Assembly (NCBI GenBank): GCA_038503035.1
Contig: JAVSML010001011.1
Coordinates: 1 to 64,000 of the forward strand
Length of the DNA: 64,000 nt
Source of the DNA: Crocodylus rhombifer
Taxonomy: Eukaryota > Chordata > Crocodylia > Crocodylidae
Direction: 5' to 3'
The notes beneath the pieces were generated by a model. It saw only the letters and a program-made list of their open reading frames with translations, had not been told where the DNA came from and made no database searches. Shown here one piece after another: positions 34,651 to 46,170 of this stretch; within the stretch, counting starts at the first letter, position 1; every line of letters begins with the position of its first letter. The position numbers and the translations under genes are program-made.

Positions 34651-35105
34651 CAGGGTGGGCAAAATACAGCCTGAGGGCTGGATTCAGACCACCAAGGGAT
34701 TCTAATTCAAACTGTGGCAGGTCCCTCAGCCCTGTCCAGCCCAGGCATGGTGGGAGCAGCCCAGGCCATGCCATGTGCAGCCAGTCCCACCAACCCTGGG
34801 TGCATGGCAGGGTGGGGGTAGCTCAATGGCAGATGTTGCTTTCCAGAAGCCCCCACAGCAGCAACAGCTCACTTTGCCGTGATGCCACTACCAGTCCAGT
34901 GGGTACACTCAGCCAGGCAAATGGGATAAAGCCACAGGCAGATGGGGAGCAATGTCCAGGAGCAGCACTAGGCCTGGGATGGTGGGGTGGTGACTGTGCA
35001 GAGCAGGGGCCTGGGGTAAAGCCATGATCTGCTCCCCATCCCAACCCACAGCAGCCCACTGAAACTTCTAAAGTGGCTCTGCAGCCCAAGTAATTGCTCA
35101 CCCCG
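34651..35105. mobile_element. hAT-like non-autonomous element
   Basis: The left end CAGGGTGGGCAAAATACAGCC and right end GGGC...AATTGCTCACCCCG are imperfect inverted termini of the hAT type. Flanking octamers GTGTTAAC and ATGTTGAC agree at six of eight positions, consistent with an aged 8-bp target duplication. It inserted 9 bp outside the Harbinger-like element. A relative with intact duplications is at 51793-52691. Confidence 0.65.
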
Positions 35106-35302
35106 ATGTTGACAATACAAAGGATTACAGTGATCTGGTGGTGATATCTACTTGATTTTACTATTTTTTTTTTAACAAGGGAGACCATCCTCTCTCCTCA
35201 AAGTACAGACTGTATCCCAGATATTATCTGGAACTTACCTGGAAATTACCTTAACATTGTCTATTATTTCTTCTTGACAGAGATGGAGTATCTCCAAAAA
35301 AC

Positions 35303-36700
35303 TACTGTACTTACTCAAATATAAGATGACCCCAATTACATGACCCCTGATAATTAGATTCTATACATGGAAAATATATAATTTTGTTACAATTGTCCAG
35401 GTATAGAATCTAATTATTGGAGGTTTGCAGTGAATTTCTCCCCCCTCTGACTGCTACAGAAGATTACAGAAAAAAGCAATTCTTCTCTTGCAAAGAACTC
35501 AGAAAGACCACAACAGATCATGTTTTTGGCACTATCATTTCCTATCTGAAATGCCAGGGTTTATTTTGTGACTTTTGTGTAGATGTTTGTGTACCTAATA
35601 GCGCTAATACTGCATCGTACTCTGCGGCACCCTTAAAGACTATCATGGCACCCCAGGGTGCTGTGGAATCCTGGTTAAGAATCACTGGTCTGTACAATGA
35701 AAATCTAAAGCATTTTAAAATAAGTGGTAAATTTTGCAAAATGCAAGAGCATTCATTCCAAGGAAAACTAAAAAGACTAAATTGTTCTACTGTTCTGAAT
35801 GGTTGACTGACTACCAGATCTTGTCCTTAAAACCAGTCAGATCTTCAAGGATTGGGCCTGTTAAGATGAAAGACCATAATTTTATTCACAACTCACAACT
35901 GCACTTCCAGAACATGATAGTTAAGGTCCAGGTTGAAGTTTGTGAGAACAAGAGGTCAAATGATCTTGACCAAAATCCCCACCCCACTTTGGAAAAGTAA
36001 CCAAGAGAGTCAACTAATCATAATCCTCAGCATTTCAGAGCATTATTTGACCACCGTTTTACAAGCAACACCCTCAATAAACAAAACAAGAAATTATGGG
36101 GGTATTAGGCCCTCGCCCTCTGTATCCCCCCAACTTCTTCTCCCTGCAGCTCCTTCCTCCTCCCCTTCCTTACGGTCAGACCCTGGTCTCCTTGAGCACA
36201 TGGAAGTGAGGATCAAATCTGAAACTAGTGATCTTGAAATGAACATAGCTGTAATGTTTTCCATACAGTATCCATAGACATAGTTCATCTAGAATAGATG
36301 CATGTTACTGTTTGTTTGTTTTTTAAATTGCTGCAAGTTTTCATGCATGTCCTACATAAACACACTTACAAGCAGCACTTTGGCACCTACTTATATATAA
36401 TACAAACTATGTATAATATTAGTCCAAAGCCAAAAGAGGCATGATTTACTATATCATTAATTGGGTTGGGCCCCAACAGAGTCAACAGCATTTCAAGCCA
36501 GAGTGACTGCAGCTCAGCAGTGTGTATACTCCAGATCCCCCACCCCACAAAGGATCCATGTGCTAACCCTGACTCGTGACTGGAATCAGGTGTTCTTCTC
36601 ATGAGTCCTGGGATACTCCAAAAAAGTTATATGCAGATGAGGCACAGGACAACCTAGCCTGGCTTCCTTCATGAAGAGTGAGACCACATTAATCATATGC
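35303..36700. mobile_element. Left part of an older DNA transposon, split by CR1
   Basis: The left terminus TACTGTACTTACTCAAATAT and much of this segment match 56958-57775 in order. The right part continues at 40128-40926. The two parts are separated by the CR1 at 36701-40127, and this half also carries a secondary insert (about 35461-36095). Confidence 0.75.
35461..36095. repeat. Inserted repeat unit shared with 41903-42512
   Basis: Blocks such as 'gcaattcttctcttgcaaag', 'tggaatcctggttaagaatc', 'attgttctactgttctgaat' and 'gttaaggtccaggttgaagt' recur in the same order at 41903-42512. The unit interrupts the DNA transposon, since the paralogue at 57.1 kb lacks it. Its first third is related to the hAT-like element at 23546. 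Confidence 0.7.
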
Positions 36701-37128
36701 TGCTTCCCGGGGGCCCGCATCCGAGACATTGTGGAGAGGATCCCGCAGCTCCTCCGGCCCACAGACCACTACCCCATCCTCCTTATTCATGTGGGCACCA
36801 ATGACACGGCTCGGAGCACCCCCAGCCAGGTCATGAGGCGCTACAGGGAGTTGGGAGCAGGGCTTAGGGGTCTGGGAGCTCAGTGGTGTTTTCCTCAATC
36901 CTCCCAGTCTCGGGCTATGGGCTGAGGAGGGAGAGGAGGATCCACGCGGTGAACCAAAGACTGCGGCGCTGGTGTTATCAGGAAGGCTTTGGCTTCCATG
37001 ACCACAGCCCGCTCTTTGGAGAGAGAGGCAGCGAGCTGCTGGGAAGAGATGGCCTCCACCTCTCTCCCCTGGGGAGGAGGCTCTTCTCAGCCAGGCTGGC
37101 TGACCTGCTCCACCGGGCTTTAAACTAA
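36671..37128 (+). pseudogene. CR1 ORF1 esterase domain, truncated and frameshifted
   Basis: This is the C-terminal part of the SGNH-hydrolase-like esterase encoded by CR1 ORF1. LLIHVGTNDTARSTPSQ carries the GTND block (36793-36804). DGLHLSPLGRRLF carries the catalytic Asp (37048-37050) and His (37057-37059) pair. The reading phase changes near 36885-36900, so one small indel has broken it. The N-terminal part, with the nucleophile Ser block, is cut off by 5' truncation at 36701; codons before that belong to flanking DNA. Confidence 0.85.
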
Positions 37129-37244
37129 GCCCGCTGGGGGATGGGGGGACTACTGCCCCTGCTGGCCCGCTGAACGGCCCTTGCAAAGCCAGCGGACCAA
37201 GGCACTTAAGGGAGCTCACCCCTGCCCCAGCCCTGGCACAATCT

Positions 37245-38150
37245 GTGGGCAAGGCAAGAGCCCCCAAGGGCACACTTGCCTGCCTGTACACTAATGCCAG
37301 GAGCCTGGGCAACAAGCAGGACGAGCTCGTCCTCCTGCTCAGTGCAAAGAAATATGATGTCACTGGGATAACGGAGACCTGGTGGGACTCCACCCATGAC
37401 TGGACCACGGGTATAGAGGGCTATACCCTGTACAGGAGGGATCGTGTTGACAAAAGGGGCGGGGGTGTAGCTCTCTATGTGAAGGAAAGCTACATGTCCC
37501 TGCAAGCTGATGTTGGCGACCGGCATGGACAGCTAGAGACCCTCTGGGTAAAAATTCGTGGGGAATTCGGCACAGGGGACACAATGGTGGGAGTCTACTA
37601 CAGACCTCCCACTCAAAGTCCCGAGCTTGACCAGGAGTTTGCCCGGGAACTGACTGAGGCCGCTTGCTCCAGGACTTTGGTTGTCATGGGTGACTTCAAT
37701 TACCCGGAGATCTCGTGGGAAGATCACTCAGCTAAATCTGAGCGGGCGCAAAGCTTTCTCTCGTGCGTGGATGACCTCTACCTGACCCAAGAGGTCTATG
37801 GGCCGACGAGAGGCAAAGCGCTGCTCGACCTGGTACTGGCTACGGGGGATGACCTAATCGGCGACCTAGTGATCGATGGGAAGTTGGGTGACAGCGACCA
37901 CGAGCTGATCACCTTCACCATCCGCCGTAAAGCTGGCAAGTCAGTCAGCAGCACAGAAGTCCTTGACTTCAGAAAAGTCGACTTTGACAAGCTCAAGAGG
38001 CTAGTCAGTCAGGCCCTCAGGGACCATGACCCCAGGGAGATGGGAGTTCAAGAAGAGTGGTTGCTTCTCAAGGAAGCGATCCTCAGTGCACAAGCTAAAT
38101 CTATTCCAACACGGAGGAAAGGCAGCAAGAAGGCACAGCAGCCCCCCCTG
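37245..38150 (+). pseudogene. CR1 ORF2 N-terminal part: AP endonuclease
   Basis: This encodes the apurinic/apyrimidinic-like endonuclease that nicks target DNA for target-primed reverse transcription. Visible are YTNARSLGNKQDEL, the catalytic ITETWW (about 37363-37383), MGDFNYPEISW (near 37687) and DSDHELITF (near 37893). All expected active-site blocks are present. The frame runs on to 38294 but becomes out of phase with the CR1 protein at a run of seven C residues around 38141-38147; the correct continuation is in the frame that opens at 38026. One indel therefore separates the endonuclease from the reverse transcriptase. Confidence 0.9.
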
Positions 38151-40041
38151 GCTCTCCAGAGACCTAGCGGACCTACTGTGGCTAAAAAGGAAAGCCTACA
38201 AAGGATGGAGGACGGGATTCACCTCCAAGGAGGATTACTCCGCGCTGGTCCGGTCCTGCAGGGAGCAAACCAGGAAAGCCAAGGCTGCAACTGAACTCCA
38301 ACTAGCTTCAGGCATCAAGGACAACAAAAAGTCCTTTTTCAGGTATGTGGGGAGCCAGAGGAAAAGCAAGGGCAATGTTGGACCCCTGCTAAACCAGATG
38401 GGGCAACTGACAACTGACGCCCAGGAAAAAGCCAACCTATTAAATAGGTACTTTGCATCAGTCTTTCATCAGTCACACAGGATGCTCATGCCTGCTATGG
38501 GACAGGGAAATCTGGGTGAGGGGGATCCCCTACCCTCCATCAATGCTGACCTCGTGAAGGAACACCTTGAGAAGCTGGATACCTTCAAGTCAGCCGGCCC
38601 TGACAACCTGCACCCCAGGGTACTCAAGGAGCTGGCGAGCGTCATAGCCCAGCCCCTGGCACGGATCTTTGAAAACTCCTGGCGCTCTGGTGTAGTGCCC
38701 GAAGACTGGAAGGTGGCCAATGTGGTGCCGATCTTCAAGAAAGGGAGGAGAGTGGATCCGGCTAACTACAGGCCCATTAGCCTGACTTCTATCCTGGGGA
38801 AGATCTTAGAAAAGTTTATTAAGGAGGCCATCCTTGAGGGACTGGCCCAGGCTAACATTCTAAGGGACAGCCAGCCTGGGTTTGTTGCGGGTAGGTCTTG
38901 TTTGACCAATCTCATTTCCTTCTATGACCAGGTGACCTATCACCTGGACAAGGGAGAAGAGATTGATGTCATATATCTTGACTTCAAAAAAGCTTTTGAT
39001 CTGGTATCCCATGATCACCTCTTGGCCAAACTGCCCAGTTGTGGCCTTGGCTCCACCACGATCCGCTGGCTGGGAAATTGGCTTCGTGGTCGGACCCAGA
39101 GGGTTGTGATTGATGGCAGTCAATCATCATGGTGCCCTGTGACCAGTGGGGTCCCTCAAGGCTCTGTCCTGGGACCCATACTGTTCAACATCTTCATTAA
39201 CAATGTGGACATTGGAGTCAGGAGTGGACTGGCCAAGTTCACCGATGACACCAAACTTTGGAGCAAAGCATCCACGCCAGAAGATAGGCGGGTGATCCAG
39301 GCTGACCTGGACAAGCTCAGCAAATGGGCAGACGAGAACCTCATGGTGTTTAACACCGAAAAATGCAAGGTTCTCCACCTTGGGAGGAAAAACCTGCAGC
39401 ACCCTTATAGGCTCGGCAGTGCTACGTTGGTTAGCACTACAGAAGAAAAAGACTTGGGGGTCATCATTGACCACAAGATGAACATGAGCCTCCAATGCGA
39501 TGCTGCGGCTAGTAAAGCGACCAAAATGCTGGCGTGCATCCATAGATGCTTCTTGAGCAAATCCCGGGACGTCATTCTCCCCTTGTACTCGGCCTTGGTG
39601 AGGCCGCAGCTGGAGTACTGCGTCCAGTTTTGGGCTCCACAATTCAAAAAGGATGTGGAGAAGCTTGAGAGAGTCCAGAGGAAAGCCACGCGCATGATCA
39701 GAGGTCAGGAAAACAGATCTTACGATGACCGGCTGAGAGCCATGGGACTCTTTAGCCTGGAAAAGCGCAGGCTCAGGGGTGATCTGATGGCCACCTATAA
39801 TTTTATCAGGGGTGACCACCAGGATCTGGGGGAACGTCTGTTCACCAGAGCGCCCCAAGGGATGACGAGGTCGAACGGTCACAAACTCCTGCAAGACCGT
39901 TTCAGGCTGGACATAAGGAAGAATTTCTTTACTGTCCGAGCCCCCAAGGTCTGGAACAGTCTGCCAGCAGAGGTGGTTCAAGCACCTACATTGAACACCT
40001 TCAAGAGTAAATTGGATGCTTATCTTGCTGGGATCCTATGA
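38150..40041 (+). pseudogene. CR1 ORF2 C-terminal part: reverse transcriptase with altered active site
   Basis: The reverse transcriptase follows in the frame open from 38026 to 40041. It shows VPEDWKVANVVPIFKKG, YRPISLTSILGK, YLDFKKAFD, GVPQGSVLGPILFNIFI and the C-terminal RPQLEYCVQFWAP and [17 protein letters not shown] blocks. The catalytic FADD motif reads FTDD (39238-39249), an Ala-to-Thr change next to the two aspartates. Together with the upstream frameshift this suggests a recently dead copy. The stop at 40039-40041 and 3' tail are normal. Confidence 0.92.
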
Positions 40042-40127
40042 CCCCAGCTGACTTCCTGCCCTTTGGGCAGGGGGCTGGACTCGATGATCTCCCGAGGTCC
40101 TTTCCAGCCCTAATGTCTATGAAATCT

Positions 40128-40926
40128 ATATGCAACAGGCTGAGGGGGGACAACAGGAGGATTCTGGTTGAACTGTTTGGGGCACTGTTTAGGGATATTT
40201 GCCAGATATTTAAGGCTGGTGAAGAAACAGCAATCATTGGAAATGGAAAAGACGACAGCTCAGCTCTGGGAATGAAGAGGAAGTTGTAATGTATTCAGTC
40301 TAGTGGCTCAGGATGATTTGCAAAAAAATCAGTGCTGAGGAGGACTTCACTCAGTGGGCACTACCTTATATCTTATTCAGAAGGGCTGTACAAATTTATG
40401 CTTGTGGCATATCCCATCAGCATTTGCCCAATATGGGCTATGTATTTTATAGTTAGGGATCTACCTAAATTAAAGGGGGAGTTTACCAATTTTCATGGGA
40501 TGATCGCAGCTTAGAGCTTTAATTCCAGGGTCATCTTGCTGAGGCCTCCAACCTGACTGGCACAGAGGCCCCAGTGAGGGGAGGAAGGGTGAGCGGGCAG
40601 CCGCCATCTCGCCCGCTGCCCTTCATGCCACCCGGCCAGCCTCCTGGCAGCAAGGACCTTTGGCTTCCACTGGAGAGTCAGCGTTTTATTCTTAAGCGGG
40701 GGGTGGGGGGGTTCTGTTGATTTTGCAGACAACCCTGGATTTCATGGTTTCTGTGAAATCCACAAAATCACTAATTAAGTACAACCCTATTTAGGGTCAT
40801 GGTCGCTGTTGGCTGCATTTAATCAACTTCATAGTTGGTTTTCATTACTGAGCACATGCTTTTAGCAGCTTTTCCCCATGCAGACTGGAGGAAAAAAACT
40901 TGTTTTGTATTTAAATATGGTATTAT
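40128..40926. mobile_element. Right part of the split DNA transposon
   Basis: It continues the element begun at 35303. 'caacaggctgaggggg', 'ttaaggctggtgaagaaaca' and 'gggcactaccttatatctta' match 57777-57995, and the right end 'tgtatttaaatatggtatta' is the inverted form of the left terminus. A GC-rich insert at about 40530-40720 is not in the paralogue. Confidence 0.7.
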
Positions 40927-41900
40927 TAATGTAACAGTCTGAATATACCTTTCTGTTTACAGATTTGTACTCTTGTGTCTCGGATCATTCAGTTCCTTCC
41001 TCTTCACATCACCATTAGTTCTTTTTTGTGTAAAGGTTATTTTGGGAGACAGAAGTATCTATTTCTGTATAATTTCTTATACCACATTCATCACCATAGA
41101 GATGGTTTTAAATACGAGAAACTTGGCTGCCTTGACAGATGTATATGCCAGTCTTTGTCTTACTTTTTTTGCTGGGATGATATTTTGAAACTCCTCTATC
41201 CATCACTAAGGCCAAAATATCTTGGGAGCAGAGGGGGCAAATAGAAGATGAAGTTGTGATCATTCATATGCTTTAGTATGTTACAGAGCTGGTTCTGTAA
41301 TCCACCAGCATAGCACACACAAAAATATGTTACTTCACATTGTCTAAAGGCAGGAGGGAGAGTTAAGTCCCTCTTCAGTGCACTTAAAACAACATTCAGC
41401 TCTAATCAGCTAACCACAGGATGCTTTCAAGTCAGTGTGGGCAATATTATCTTTGTGGGAGTCCAGATCCTCCATATTCTACTTCCCACAGTAATTCAAC
41501 AGTACAAATGCATCATTTTTATCCTATCAATAAAAAAATGTAATTTTCAATTTTAAAGTAAAAAAAAAATATATTTTTAAAGAAGCTAAGAGTCTGATAG
41601 AGGGAGATTTTCTGTATGATCTTCTCAATGAACCAACCCCTTTCCCTTTTAATCACCTCTACAGCCTTTCCAGATTTTTTTCTTTCTGGGTATTTGTATG
41701 TGTTTGATTTAAAATAAAAAGGACATAGTTACCACCCAGCTATTAAAAAAAACAAACAAAACAAGTCAATTCCACCTGGAGCGCTTGATTTTATTTAAAA
41801 TTTGAGGTACAAAAGATTAACACAATACCAGATGTTCTGCGTCTTTTTAAATTCAAGCCACCGTTCAGAAAACACCAGCTCTTAGATTCCACTCATATTT
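40927..41900. other. Intergenic sequence without recognised feature
   Basis: AT-rich DNA with short frames only. I see no splice-bounded coding segment. Confidence 0.5.
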
Positions 41901-41902
41901 GA

Positions 41903-42512
41903 CTATGGAAGAAAGCAATTCTCTTGCAAAAAACTCAGAAGGCCCACAACGGATCATAAGGTTCTTCACACTATCACTTTCAGTTTGAAATGTAAGGTTT
42001 TATTTTGTGACTCTTGTGTAGGTGTTTGTGCACCAAACAGTGCTACCACTGAATTGTACCCTTAAAGACTCTCATGGTACTCCAGGGTGCTGTGGAATCC
42101 TGGCCAAGAATCACTGCTCTGTACCATGAATGCCTAAAACTTTTTAAAATAAGTGGTACATTTATGCAAAATGCATGAATGTTCGTTCCAAGGAAAACTA
42201 CAAAGAGTAAATTGTTCTACTGTTCTGAATCTTTGACTGACTACCAGATCTTATCCTTACAACCAGTCAGATCTTTAAGGATTGAGCCTGTTGAGATGAA
42301 AGACTCAAATCACAGACAACTGCACCTCCAGAACATGGTAGTTAAGGTCCAGGTTGAAGTCTGTAAGGACAAGAGGTCAAATGATCTTGGCCAAAAAACC
42401 CTACCTTTGGAAAAGTAACTGAGAGAGTCAATTAATCATAATCCAAAACATTTCAGAGCATTGTTTGACCACCATTTTACAAAGGACCACCCCCCCTCAA
42501 TAAACAAAACAA
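41903..42512. repeat. Repeat unit, second copy of 35461-36095
   Basis: It shares 'tggaatcctggccaagaatc', 'attgttctactgttctgaat', 'gttaaggtccaggttgaagt' and 'caataaacaaaacaag' with the copy at 35.5-36.1 kb in the same orientation. The divergence is moderate. Confidence 0.7.
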
Positions 42513-43815
42513 GGAAGTCTGATACATACTGAAAAACTGGTAAAACAAAATGGCCAAGCACAAGAAAAGCAAAGACCACAGACAATTATTCTTTGGTCAG
42601 TTCACCATGAATTGTAACTGCTGAATTAAGATGACAAGTTTGCAAATTCCATAGAACAAATTATTTTCATACGTTTTTCACATTCCCAGGCCTGGGACTG
42701 TCCTTGATATATTTGCATAACTATGTTACGCAAGCTCCTCCTAGTGGTACCAAAATATTACACATGTATTCATATGACCAAAAAAAAAAAAAAATCAATA
42801 TACTAACCTGATCTACACTGTTGCATTATTGTTGCCAATTATTTTAAATCAGAAAACCCTGATCTGGTTTCCGGAGGCATAAAAGATGAAGGGCCCTTAT
42901 TGAGTTTAATATGTTACTGCTGGTTGCAGAATCTTTAGTCAAAGACTGAAACAAGAAAAGGTGAAGTAAGTACATGCATTTTATATTAACAATTTTTTCT
43001 CCAAAGTAGTCTACATACCTCTCTTGCAAATTAACAAGCAGGAGTGACTTCTGAGGGTGTGGAAATGACTGCAAGATTGCACCCCAAAGGTAATAGCAGA
43101 TCTAGAAGTCAAGTTGAGAATCATGGTGTGCAAATGACATCCAAATGGCAGATTTCCATACAGCATTAACAGAAATATTGCAAAGGCATCCTGCAGGGGC
43201 TGCCCCAAAAAGATGTTTCTTCACAGTAGGCTGAATAGCTGCCAAGTAACAGACCAATTAAATGAGACTGACTATATTTGAACATACTGGTCTCACTGCT
43301 ATTGCTCCATAAAACCTGGGTGTCTCAGTGCCCTGGGTTGCGAACCACTGGTGTAGAACTATATTTTTATATATATATAAAAAATAAAAAAAACTAAGAT
43401 GCTTTGTGGCTGTTCTGTGGAAGACTGGCCTCTCATGGGCCCTTTTGGACAACTGGTCATCTAATCCTTTCAGTACTATTTTCTATTTCATAGAGCAACT
43501 GTCCCTATTTGAAGGCTTCTTTAAGCCTCAGCAAGTGCATCTACAAGTTCAATCAGTGCAGCACAATAAGCTCCAGTGCAGTTCACATTGGAATTAGTGG
43601 CTCCCAGGCACAGCATCTACGTGGGTCTGGAACCACAGCAGTTTGAGCTCAGGCAGAACAGCCCGAAGCTGGCAGTAGCCTTAGGGGCCAGCCCTGGGCC
43701 CCAACATCAGAGAGGCTGCCTGGGGCACAAGAGTGCCCAAAGGGTGGAGCCATGTGGCTAGGTAGCAGGCAGAGGTCTGTCCCTCTGCTGGCTGGGCTGA
43801 CCAGGCATAATTTAT
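42513..43815. other. Intergenic sequence with minor repeats
   Basis: It contains an A-run at 42780-42794, a hAT-like terminus fragment ('gggttgcgaaccactgg' at about 43336) and a GC-rich patch at about 43600-43800. No gene can be supported. Confidence 0.5.
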
Positions 43816-43821
43816 ATCCAG

Positions 43822-44017
43822 GTCAGTATTTACACATGCATTTAGGTGCAATTATTTTCACCACTGCAAGAGAGTACTGTCACTGACACTACTATATTAG
43901 AGCAGCACAAATTGGTTTGCTGCAGTCTAATAGCATCACACACATAGAGTGGACCACTTTATATCACAGCAAATTAATCTATTGCATGGGTAAGCATAGG
44001 TGTGGATGCACCCAGTA
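43822..44017. mobile_element. Diverged MITE-like element
   Basis: The left 'cagtatttacacatgcattt' and right 'aggtgtggatgcacccagta' are inverted and resemble the termini of the GGGCATGTCTACA family. The interior has repeated 'gcagc' and 'agtgg' motifs but no coding potential. The boundaries are approximate. Confidence 0.4.
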
Positions 44018-44019
44018 GG

Positions 44020-44590
44020 ACACAATCTAGCAACCTAAACAAGCAATACAGTTAAATAAAACTCTGAAGTAAAGTTGAATCTTAGTCTCAACCCAAGTCT
44101 CATCCCAAGACATCTCAGATTAGAAAGCAGGACTTGTAGTATTGATATTCATTTTAGAAGTTCAATAACCAAAATTGTGCAGGCCAGGTGAGAGCTAGTA
44201 ACAGCATCTTGCCTTGTTCCTTTAACTTCTAGGGATTTGCAAGGGCATAGCTGCTATCGGCTGCTATCCAGTCTAGTGTTAGTAGGTGGATGAGAGGCCT
44301 GACAATCAGGACCTGCTAAAGCTGCTATTAGACCTACAAGTATCAATCTTAAGTGACAAAAAAAAAATCTGACCTGTCAAAATTGTCACTGAAGTGGATA
44401 CAGTAGAATTCTGACAGCGCTTGCTGTCTTCATTTAGCCAGTGCTCCGATATAAGCCAACATATAGAGTCTAATGCTGTGGCGGTTAGCCTTACTCAGTG
44501 GAAGGGTAATCCAAATGATTGGATAAACGCCTGTATGCAGCTGCCAGAATACGTATGCATGCTAATGGGTCCAAACAGTGCTTAACATGT
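44020..44590. other. Intergenic sequence without recognised feature
   Basis: No repeat or coding segment was recognised in this stretch. Confidence 0.5.
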
Positions 44591-44594
44591 CAAA

Positions 44595-46170
44595 GGGATC
44601 AAATGTAATTAGTGCTGACTTAGTTAAAGAGCACTTGGAAGGGCTGGATGGGTACAAGTCAGCTAGCCTGGACGACCTCCATCCACGGGTGCTGAAGGAA
44701 TTGGCTAGTGTCATTGCTGAGCCGCTGGTGCTCTGGACAGGTCCCTGAGGACTGGAAAAAGGCCAAAGTGGTGCCCATTTTTAAGAAGGGGAGAAGGAAT
44801 AAGCTGGGTAACTTTAGGCCAGTCAGTCTTACTGCTATCCTCAGGAAAATACTAGGAAAAAAAAAAAAAAAAATCAAAAACGTGTTTGTGAAGGCCCAGC
44901 AGGGGAAACAATGCTGAAAGGAAACCAGCACGGGTTTGTCATGGGTAGATCCTGCCTGACAAACCTTATAGCCTTTTATGATCAGGTCACACACTACCTT
45001 GACACAGGAGCTGAGGCTGTCATCTGCCTGGATTTTAGGAAGGCCTTTGACACAGTTTTGCATCCTGTTCTCACAGGGAAGCTAAAGGGCTGTGGAATGG
45101 ATGCCTACACAGTCAGGTGGGTGGCTAACTGACTCAGGGACTGCACCCAGAGAATGGTGGTGAACGGGTCATTCTTGGCCTGGAAGGAGGTGGACAGTAG
45201 GGTCCCACAGGTTTCGGTTCTTGGACCAGTGTTATTTAATATCTCCATCAGCTATTTGGACGAGGGTGTGGAGAGCACCCTCTCCAAGTTCGCAGATGAT
45301 ACCAAGTTATGGGGCAAAGTTAATACACTGGAGGACAGGGAGCAGATACAGGCCGACCTAGACAGGTTAGATCAATGGACAGAATGAAATAGGATGCAAT
45401 TCTACAAAGATAAATGCAAGGTACTCCACCTAGGGAGGAGAAATCCCCAGCATACCTACAGGTTGGGGGATGGCCTCCTCAGCAGCTCAGAGGCTGAGAG
45501 AGATCTTGGAGTCAGAGCTGATTCCAAGATGAACATGAGCCGGCAGTGTAACGAGGCCATCAACAAAGCCAATTGCACCTTGTCATGTATTAGCAGATGC
45601 ATGACCAACAGATCGAGGAAGGTAATGCTCCCCCTCTATGTGGCATTGGTCAGGCCGCAGTTGGAGTACTGTGTCCAGTTTTGGGCACCGCACTTCAAGA
45701 GGGACACAGAATCTGGAGAGGGTTCAGAGAAGGGCCACTTGCATGATTAATAGCCTCTGTGAAGGACCCTACGAGGGGAGGTTGAGAGATCTGGATCTCT
45801 TCAGCCTTTACAAAAGACAGCTGAGGGGTGACCTTGTAGCTGCCTATATGTTTATCAGGGGAGGACAGCAGGGAATTGGTGATGTGCTGTTTAGCAGAGC
45901 GCCCCAGGGTGTAACTAGGCATAATGGGTACAAACTAATGGAGAGTAGATTTAAGTTAGACATTAGGAAGAAATTTTTTACAGTAAGGGTGGCCAGAGTC
46001 TGGAATGGGCTTTCAGGAGAGTGGTACTATCACCTAACTTGGAGGTCTTCAAGAGGAGGCTTGACAATCACCTGGCTGGTGTCATCTGACCTCAGTCCTC
46101 TTTCCTGCCAGGGGGAGGGGGTCAGCCATGATGATCCAATGCGTCCCTTCCTACTCTATAATCTATGAAC
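44595..46170 (+). mobile_element. CR1 LINE, decayed copy
   Basis: Reverse-transcriptase blocks occur in order but across several frames: VPEDWKKAKVVPIFKKG (from 44741), FVMGRSCLTNLIAFYDQ (44935), CLDFRKAFD (45025), [16 protein letters not shown] (45217), FADDTKLWG (45291) and RPQLEYCVQFWAPHFKR (45655). In-frame stops, for example at 45130 and 45385, and an A-run at 44858-44873 interrupt it. The FADD core itself survives. The 3' tail around 46100-46165 is partly recognisable. This is the oldest of the three long CR1 copies. Confidence 0.9.

Larger units (their letters stand above)
36701..40127 (+). mobile_element. CR1 LINE, nearly complete, nested in a DNA transposon
   Basis: The 3.4 kb element runs from within ORF1 (esterase) through ORF2 (endonuclease and reverse transcriptase) to a standard CR1 3' end: 'gactcgatgatctcccgagg', 'cctttccagccctaatg' and the terminal 'tctatgaaatctat' octamer repeat. 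ATATGC at 36695-36700 and again at 40128-40133 brackets it, and the uninterrupted paralogue near 57765-57780 reads straight across the junction. That places both ends to within a few bases. Confidence 0.93.
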
